DNA of 57,244 bases. Origin: Anaerolineaceae bacterium (GTDB lineage: Bacteria > Chloroflexota > Anaerolineae > Aggregatilineales > Phototrophicaceae). Where the stretch lies: positions 1 through 57,244 of the forward strand of contig JACKCH010000025.1 of assembly GCA_020634115.1 (NCBI GenBank). Reading direction: 5' to 3'. The stretch's first letter is position 1, and each line of letters opens with the position of its first letter. Below are positions 52,167 to 57,244 of this stretch, piece by piece. Under the pieces are notes generated by a model that was not told where the DNA came from, did not search any database, and worked only from the letters and a program-made list of their open reading frames with translations. Both the position numbers and the translations under genes were made by a program.

Positions 52167-53510
52167 TTACTCCAACCGCGTCAGCGACACGGCCAATGTG
52201 GCGTCAAAGCGTTGGTCAACTTCGACCATCACCAACCCATCATTGGGGATGACCAGGTCAAACGACAGGGACTGGACGCCGTTGGCGAACACATCCACGG
52301 TGGAGCCTAACCCCGGCATATAAAAGGTGATACGGGGGTCCATGTTGGTACCGGATTGCAGCGCCAGGGTCAGATTGACCGTTTGCCCGGCCACGCCTGT
52401 AAAGGAGGTTGCGTGATAACCCTTGTCGAATACGCCCAACCCGTTATCCAGGGATTCGGCATTGTTTACCGGCTGACCGGATTCCAGCGGCGCGGTGTCC
52501 CGGTTGAGCGCCAGTTCAAATGTGCCGCTATCATCCTGGCGCATGACAATCGTCACCAACCCATCGTTGGGAGCAACCAGGGTCAACGCCAGATTCTGAA
52601 CATCGTCGGTGTTTACCTTCGCGATGGTGTCCACCCCCTGTAAAATGGTGATAAAAGGGCGCATAGGGGTGCCGGATTGCGTTGTCAGGTTCAGGGTGAC
52701 TGCTTCCCCAGCGATACCCTGGAAGGTAGTCACGTACTGGCTGTCACCAAGGGTGAACGCTACCGGCCCATTATCCAGGGATGTGGCTGCGCCGTAGCTC
52801 AGAGTAACGGTCACGATGCCTTTGATCTCATATTCCGAGGACAGGTCATCCAGATACAGAGCAGCCAGGTATTCGCCGTCATACGACAATACCTCATTGC
52901 CAATGAACGGGTTGAAACCGCCGCCGCTGTCATGGTCAATAGCGATTAGCAGGCCACCCGGGTTGGTCAGTTCCAGGTGGGTATCCAGGCCATCCGGGCC
53001 GTCCATACTGGAGCCATCCAGGTTAATCACATTGCCCGCTTTCCCGGTAAATGTGAAGTAGAAAACGGGGTGTTCGGCATCAAAGGACACATCCAGCGGT
53101 TGGTCAAATTCCAGCGTTAGCGGGGTGTCCCGGTTGATCACCAGTTCATAGCTGCCGCCTTCAACCGTAAAGGTCGCGGCGACGACAATATATGTGCCGG
53201 TTTCCGGTACGATGAACCCCAGGCGGGCATTATCGTTGCCGCCGCTGTCATCATCAGAGGAATAATAGGGCGCAACATCCGGGCCATCGACGACTATGAC
53301 CATACTATCCAGGTTGTCTGAATTCATCGTGACAATGAAGAAATCCCCGGCCTGGGCGCTGAACTGGTAACTATCCATGGCTGAACTATCCGCCAGCGTA
53401 CCTGTCACCGCCTGACCGATTTCAATCGATTGGGGCGGAGTATCCTGAGCCTGGACAACCGCCGCCAAACTCAGGAGCAGAATGAAAATCAATGGTGCGC
53501 GTTTGACCAC
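52167..53510 (-). CDS. Exported protein with repeated pre-peptidase C-terminal-type domains
   Basis: A 447-aa secreted protein with signal peptide MVKRAPLIFILLLSLAAVVQ. It contains four beta-sandwich units of the PPC type, each with a pattern such as IGQAVTGTLADSSAMDSYQF, FTGKAGNVINLDGSSMDGPD and FIVPETGTYIVVAATF; Asp/Gly-rich turns (YSSDDDSGGNDNARL) may bind calcium. No catalytic domain is present, so it is an adhesive or carrier protein rather than a peptidase. Confidence 0.85.
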   Translation of the reverse strand: MVKRAPLIFILLLSLAAVVQAQDTPPQSIEIGQAVTGTLADSSAMDSYQFSAQAGDFFIVTMNSDNLDSMVIVVDGPDVAPYYSSDDDSGGNDNARLGFIVPETGTYIVVAATFTVEGGSYELVINRDTPLTLEFDQPLDVSFDAEHPVFYFTFTGKAGNVINLDGSSMDGPDGLDTHLELTNPGGLLIAIDHDSGGGFNPFIGNEVLSYDGEYLAALYLDDLSSEYEIKGIVTVTLSYGAATSLDNGPVAFTLGDSQYVTTFQGIAGEAVTLNLTTQSGTPMRPFITILQGVDTIAKVNTDDVQNLALTLVAPNDGLVTIVMRQDDSGTFELALNRDTAPLESGQPVNNAESLDNGLGVFDKGYHATSFTGVAGQTVNLTLALQSGTNMDPRITFYMPGLGSTVDVFANGVQSLSFDLVIPNDGLVMVEVDQRFDATLAVSLTRLE

Positions 53511-53835
53511 AGTTACTCTCCTTAAACTTAGGGACTATTCATGAGCCACTCTGCCCATTTATTGACAGTATAATCACTTTTGATATTTTGACTGTTTTTA
53601 TGTATGGCTTTGTGGTGTGATGATGCGCCCGGTGAGATTGTCAATCAAGGGGTATTTACTGAATCAAAGATCGTGGCTTTAAACTCTATCCCGGCAAAGC
53701 GCCCCGGTAGGATATAGATTGAGAGGTCAACACTTTCTAAAATGGGTGGCTCTCTTTTCCTCAGGGGCGCACAGCAGTACGCCCCTATCGCCGACCCCAT
53801 TTAAGGGCGAGATACATCAAAGTGGTGTGAATCGA
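53511..53835. other. Intergenic region with a GGGGCG palindrome
   Basis: A 325-base gap between two minus-strand genes. 53763-53786 is AGGGGCG...CGCCCCT around a 10-base loop, a member of the GTAGGGGC family, 50 bases past the patatin stop. The rest is AT-rich and should hold the promoter of the exported PPC protein; I see no gene. Confidence 0.55.
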
Positions 53836-54819
53836 TCAATCGCTCGTCAGCATCTCACATAGCTGGTCAATCCGGCTGCTGTTGTCATGAATCATTTGCT
53901 CACCCAGCAGCTTCAGGACTCGGATATTGGTGCGGCTGACATTGTCCAGGTCGTCGCTGCCCACCTCCAACCGGGTTTGCAAGCGATAATAACGTGGCTT
54001 TCCATCCAGCGAGTCGGACAACAACTGCTGCATCTGATAATGCACCGTCTCGTTGACGCCCTGCATCAGGATGCTGATGACGGGTTGCACCCACTGGATG
54101 AGTCCCCAATCTTTCGCTTCATCATGGTAAATCGGGCGAGTGAGTTCCCCTGTACCCAGTGAAACAACCATGAAATCATTGATCTCAGGAAAGCGTGTCC
54201 GGGCATCCACAAAAGCGCACATAGTGGGATTATTGGCGAAAACACCCCCATCTATCAGCGAATAATATTCCTCAACACCCTCGGTTGTAATTTTAAAGGC
54301 TTCAAAGTAGGTCGGTGCCGCTGAGGTCGCCCGTGCAACCTGCCACATCGGGAAATCGTAGTCCGGGCGCACTTTGGCACGCTGACTCCTGAAAAACCAG
54401 GGGGAACGCCGCTCCGTCTCATAGGCCGTCACCAGCACGTCCGTCAGCGCTTCTCGCAGACGTGCGTCCCCAAGATATTCCTTAAGGACCGCCTCTACGG
54501 ATTGAGACGGGTATTTTTCATCAGATAAACTGTTAAGTGTCTGTACCCGCCGCCATGCTGACCGCGAGAAGATGCGATGTCCTTCACGCTCATATATCTG
54601 TATCCCTTCTGCTGCCGCATACTTGGGTTTACCGTCCTCACCCGGCCTCGTGAGCGCCAGAGCCAGGATTCCCCCGGTGGATGTCCCAGCGATGAGGTCA
54701 AAGAGTTCCGCTATCGGTTTGCCGGTACGCCGCTCGATCGCATCCATCGCCATCGCCGGAATTATCCCGCGAATGCCACCTCCGTCAATCGAGAGGATTT
54801 TTATCTTTTTCCCACTCAT
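53836..54819 (-). CDS. Patatin-like phospholipase
   Basis: A 327-aa cytoplasmic lipid acyl hydrolase. ATG 54819 is chosen since GGAGG lies five bases before it; two further in-frame starts upstream are possible. The oxyanion loop is DGGGIRGI (12-19), the nucleophile S47 is in GTSTGG and the catalytic aspartate D190 in LIDGGVFANNP. It would hydrolyse membrane phospholipids or neutral lipids. It resembles the CapV effector of CBASS systems in its compact patatin domain, but no cyclic-nucleotide synthase or sensor gene is adjacent, so a housekeeping role is as likely. Confidence 0.9.
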   Translation of the reverse strand: MSGKKIKILSIDGGGIRGIIPAMAMDAIERRTGKPIAELFDLIAGTSTGGILALALTRPGEDGKPKYAAAEGIQIYEREGHRIFSRSAWRRVQTLNSLSDEKYPSQSVEAVLKEYLGDARLREALTDVLVTAYETERRSPWFFRSQRAKVRPDYDFPMWQVARATSAAPTYFEAFKITTEGVEEYYSLIDGGVFANNPTMCAFVDARTRFPEINDFMVVSLGTGELTRPIYHDEAKDWGLIQWVQPVISILMQGVNETVHYQMQQLLSDSLDGKPRYYRLQTRLEVGSDDLDNVSRTNIRVLKLLGEQMIHDNSSRIDQLCEMLTSD

Positions 54820-54910
54820 CATTTCCTCCTTGATATGAACAGCCGAGCGGACATCATGCAACTTCACTACCCATTATAATATGATAATTTACAGTGAGGC
54901 ATATTCCGCG

Positions 54911-54939
54911 AAGCAAACAGGCCGTACTGAGACGGCCTG
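54911..54939 (-). terminator. Terminator of the 228-aa secreted protein gene
   Basis: CAGGCCGT-ACTGAG-ACGGCCTG, a perfect eight-base stem, followed on the minus strand by TTTGCTT. It lies 35 bases after the stop codon. Confidence 0.7.
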
Positions 54940-54973
54940 CTTGAATGGCGGAAACACAGAAACAATGAGGTGG

Positions 54974-55660
54974 TTATGGCGAGAGGTGATGCAGCGTATT
55001 CGAGTCACACCCTTCCCAGGTAATCGCGTAAAGTTTGCCGTCAAAGGTGATGGCGTTTAGCTGGTACTCACCGGTATCCAGCCAATACACGCTGACTCCA
55101 TAGGCCGAACCCAGACGCTGCGTTTCTCCGGCAGGCACGCCCGTCACCTGTGGCTCACGGATAATCAAAAGCCCTTCGCTGTTGACCGCTCCAATCAGGT
55201 AGATATCCACAAAACCATCCTGGCAGTATACCGCAACCGGCGCGGCGACATCTTTGGATTGGTCATTGTTGATACGCCCATCGAGCAGGTTCACGGCTAA
55301 TGGCCCGCCAGTGCATTCCAGCACAACCAGGTGGTCAAACATGGATTTTCCCCAGTTGATGATGCCATCCTGGGGGCGACGCCATTCCAGGGTGATGTTC
55401 CAGCTTCCCGGCCCGCTGATCTCCCAGGTAAAGTGATTCGTGTGGGTGGTCGAGGCAACATAAATCCGGGTGGGCAGCTCCGGCCCGCTACCATTCAGAC
55501 GATATTGGTTGGCGGCCATCACATCAAAACTGACCGTCGCCCGCATACCACCGTCGCAGGTAATGTTGGCGGCGAGTACATGCTGCGGCGCACTAAAAAC
55601 CGTATATCCGATGACCAATACCAATAAACTGACTATGAGGAGGATTCTATGACAAAACAT
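54974..55660 (-). CDS. Secreted protein of unknown function
   Basis: A 228-aa protein with signal peptide (ILLIVSLLVLVIGYTVFSAP, cut near HVLAA). The mature part is beta-rich with two pairs of cysteines (NITCDGGMRATVSF, VLECTGG, VYCQDGFVDIYLIG, WEGCDSN) that likely form disulfides. Two related halves are suggested by the repeated C-x-x-G-F/M-x-x-x-x-Y/V pattern. No family recognised. The next gene upstream is prs, same strand, 73 bases away. Confidence 0.75.
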   Translation of the reverse strand: MFCHRILLIVSLLVLVIGYTVFSAPQHVLAANITCDGGMRATVSFDVMAANQYRLNGSGPELPTRIYVASTTHTNHFTWEISGPGSWNITLEWRRPQDGIINWGKSMFDHLVVLECTGGPLAVNLLDGRINNDQSKDVAAPVAVYCQDGFVDIYLIGAVNSEGLLIIREPQVTGVPAGETQRLGSAYGVSVYWLDTGEYQLNAITFDGKLYAITWEGCDSNTLHHLSP

Positions 55661-55733
55661 AATATTCTCCTATAAAGGATCATTAAACTTGATTCTACGG
55701 CAAAACCCGAAGAGTCGCAACGAATCCACTGGC

Positions 55734-56729
55734 TTAACTCGTCGGCCAGAACTCGAACAATTCCCCGACCGAGTCGCCGGTGACGGTACGCTTGATGACC
55801 TCCCCGAAGATATGCGCGATAGACAATTGTTTGATGCCGTTCGGTCGCTGTTCTGGTGGCAGCGGGACGGTATTGGTCGTGACGATTTCCTCCAATTCCG
55901 GCATATTGTTCAGCCGATCTACCGCCGGGCCGGTGAACAGGCCATGTGTACACACTACCGTGACCGCTCCTGCACCTTTTTCCTTGAGCGCCCGCGTCAT
56001 CTCCACAATCGTTCCAGCGGTCGCAATTTCATCGTCAACCAGCAGGATGCGCTTACCGGCCACGTCACCCAGGATGGCGGTAATGGCGACTTTCTCATCT
56101 GAAAGGCGTAGTTTTTCCGCAACCGCCAGTGGGACGCCCAGACTACGGGCGAGTTTGGCCGCGCGCTTGGCGTTCCCCATATCCGGCGAAACCACGACAC
56201 AGTTGCTTAAGTCCTGTGTCTTGAAGTAGTTGACGAAGGCCGAGTACGCCGTCAGATGGTCGGTGTGGATATTGAAGAAGCCGTGTACCTGGGGCGAGTG
56301 CAGTGTCATCGCGATGATATGCTGCGCCCCGGCAGTCACTAGCAAATCGGCCACCAACCGCCCGGCAACCGAAATGCGCGGCGCATCTTTTTTGTCGGAA
56401 CGGGCATACGAAAAATAGGGAATGACAGCGTGAATGCTCTTCGCGCCGGATGTGCGGGCAATATCCAGCATCATAATCAGTTCCAGCAGGTTATCACTGG
56501 CTGGTGGCGACAGTGGTTGGATGATGAACACTTCTTTGCCGCGCACACTGACACCCAGGCGGACATCCAGATTATCGTTGGAAAATTTGTCACAAGTGGA
56601 AGGGCTGACTTTGAGATTCAGATAGGTTGCGATTTCGACGGCGAGGGTTTTGTGGGCTGAACCACTGAAAATAAGGACATTTTCCAGCGGATTACTCGTC
56701 TTTTCGGTAGTTTCGGTTGTGCCGGACAC
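55734..56729 (-). CDS. prs: Ribose-phosphate pyrophosphokinase
   Basis: A 331-aa PRPP synthetase that transfers pyrophosphate from ATP to ribose 5-phosphate, feeding nucleotide, histidine and tryptophan synthesis. GTG 56729 is chosen: AAGGAG lies eight bases upstream. Visible motifs are FSGSAHKTLA (N-terminal NTP-binding analog), YFSYARSDKKDAPRISVAGR, VVSPDMGNAKRAAKLA and the PRPP loop LLVDDEIATAGTIVEMTRAL. The family usually reads VSPDxGGxxRA and DDMxDTAGT, so the loops carry modest changes (MGNAKRA, DEIATAGT) and the enzyme may be a class variant. Confidence 0.9.
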   Translation of the reverse strand: MSGTTETTEKTSNPLENVLIFSGSAHKTLAVEIATYLNLKVSPSTCDKFSNDNLDVRLGVSVRGKEVFIIQPLSPPASDNLLELIMMLDIARTSGAKSIHAVIPYFSYARSDKKDAPRISVAGRLVADLLVTAGAQHIIAMTLHSPQVHGFFNIHTDHLTAYSAFVNYFKTQDLSNCVVVSPDMGNAKRAAKLARSLGVPLAVAEKLRLSDEKVAITAILGDVAGKRILLVDDEIATAGTIVEMTRALKEKGAGAVTVVCTHGLFTGPAVDRLNNMPELEEIVTTNTVPLPPEQRPNGIKQLSIAHIFGEVIKRTVTGDSVGELFEFWPTS

Positions 56730-57173
56730 CTGATAACTCCTTCTAGAATAGAGGTTAGTCCCTATTATACGCCCCCTGGCTGGGAAAATGCCCGTCCGGG
56801 ACTTGTTCAACCAAAACAAAGGACTTGTCCGTTCGCTACTGATTGGGCTTCGCCAAAAATGCCGGAATGCGGCACAATCAAGTTGCCCGGTCAGTACGGC
56901 CAGAAACAAGCTGTCTGGGAATAGATTCAATCCGTGAGCATAAGATCGCCCCGGAACATCGTTGCCTTGGCATAACCCCATCTCCGCTACTCTTCTGCTC
57001 ATCTTAAATCGGGTTTGTCAGAACCTGATTACCTCACTCAGTCCTGTTGTTATTTGTAAATCGTAGCCCATTTCGGGCATGAGCAAGTGAAGTTTCTGAT
57101 CTGAATATCAGAAGGCTGACACCAGATAGAACGTTCTATTCCTAAGAATCGAAAGTGGCATAAGGAGAGACCT
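56730..57173 (+). promoter_or_regulatory. Intergenic region with two palindromes before an exported protein
   Basis: This 444-base gap contains TTCTGAT...ATCAGAA (57094-57113, six-base loop) and a perfect 14-base palindrome ATAGAACGTTCTAT (57126-57139), both within 80 bases of the next start codon. The GAAC/GTTC core is LexA-like in form, but one site is not enough to assign it. The part from 56730 to 57090 shows no gene on either strand that I would defend. Confidence 0.4.
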
Positions 57174-57244
57174 ATGAAAAAATACTCGTTTTGGGGCGTT
57201 TTGCTGACGGTGCTGCTTATGATGCTGCTTTCGCACGGCATCAC
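57174..57244 (+). CDS. Start of an exported protein (partial)
   Basis: The first 23 codons are in the window: a signal-peptide-like MKKYSFWGVLLTVLLMMLLS. AAGGAGA lies five bases before the ATG. The remainder of the gene is outside the window. Confidence 0.7.
   Translation, partial: MKKYSFWGVLLTVLLMMLLSHGI

Noticed and set aside
53836..54819. CapV effector of a CBASS defence system
   Set aside because: No CD-NTase, Cap2/Cap3 or HORMA/TRIP13 gene lies within several kb, so the patatin cannot be tied to CBASS.
56730..57002. N-terminal extension of the pyrophosphokinase to 57002
   Set aside because: The added residues match nothing in the family, while the GTG at 56729 has an ideal ribosome site and the correct N terminus.

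Overview
The window reads as a stretch of chromosome from a moderately GC-rich, multicellular-style or envelope-rich bacterium, most likely a member of the Chloroflexota (Anaerolineae-like). That placement is an inference from gene style: a TIR/WD40/SH3 receptor, several secreted proteins with Pro/Thr-rich spacers, TPR and pre-peptidase-type exported proteins, a Ser/Thr kinase fused to an ATPase-TPR regulator, a DUF5996-like gene, and frequent GTG/TTG starts. I saw no rRNA, tRNA, CRISPR array, transposase or prophage genes.

Layout. 1-2.8 kb: a textbook promoter followed by lysine 2,3-aminomutase and a D-Ala-D-Ala-ligase-like ATP-grasp enzyme. 2.9-7.7 kb (minus): a membrane TIR-WD40-SH3b receptor with a 4-nt overlapping small partner, and a 47-aa membrane peptide with its own terminator. 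8-10.5 kb: recR, a lipoprotein esterase, a HAD phosphatase. 10.5-12.6 kb (minus): three small membrane genes, two of them broken by at least seven frameshifts. 12.8-14.3 kb: pdxT, an extremely acidic 102-aa protein, a membrane protein. 14.3-20.5 kb (minus): a serine hydrolase, an exported TPR protein and a P-type Ca2+-ATPase. 21-25.5 kb: a hydrolase/acyl-CoA-ligase fusion and a helical protein of unknown family. 25.8-28 kb: a di-heme peroxidase fused to a parallel beta-helix. 28-33.6 kb: a likely operon of a membrane protein, a DUF4139-like protein that carries an embedded histidine-kinase phosphoacceptor helix pair, a cytoplasmic subtilase and a DUF5996-like protein. 33.9-34.7 kb: tandem paralogous single-pass membrane proteins sharing the motif SLDFDSAV. 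34.7-40.5 kb (minus): a potB-potC-potD-potD-potA polyamine ABC operon with duplicated binding protein. 40.7-45 kb (minus): Ser/Thr kinase-ATPase-TPR overlapping a GH114-type secreted enzyme. 45-50.3 kb: an EamA transporter, then a minus-strand envelope-stress-like set (ECF sigma factor, membrane anti-sigma candidate, bactofilin-like membrane protein, PspA, coiled-coil membrane protein). 50.7-57.2 kb: a CgeB-like glycosyltransferase, exported pre-peptidase-domain protein, patatin phospholipase, a secreted protein, ribose-phosphate pyrophosphokinase and the start of an exported protein.

Two families of dispersed intergenic hairpins run through the window: one built on GTAGGGGC palindromes (at least eight copies, one bounded by 18-bp inverted repeats like a MITE), and one built on GCTAA/TTAGC words containing a hairpin whose stem covaries between two copies. 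The best candidates for undescribed biology are the DUF4139/orphan-HisKA/subtilase operon, the Toll-receptor-like TIR protein, the aminomutase/ATP-grasp pair and the peroxidase/beta-helix fusion.
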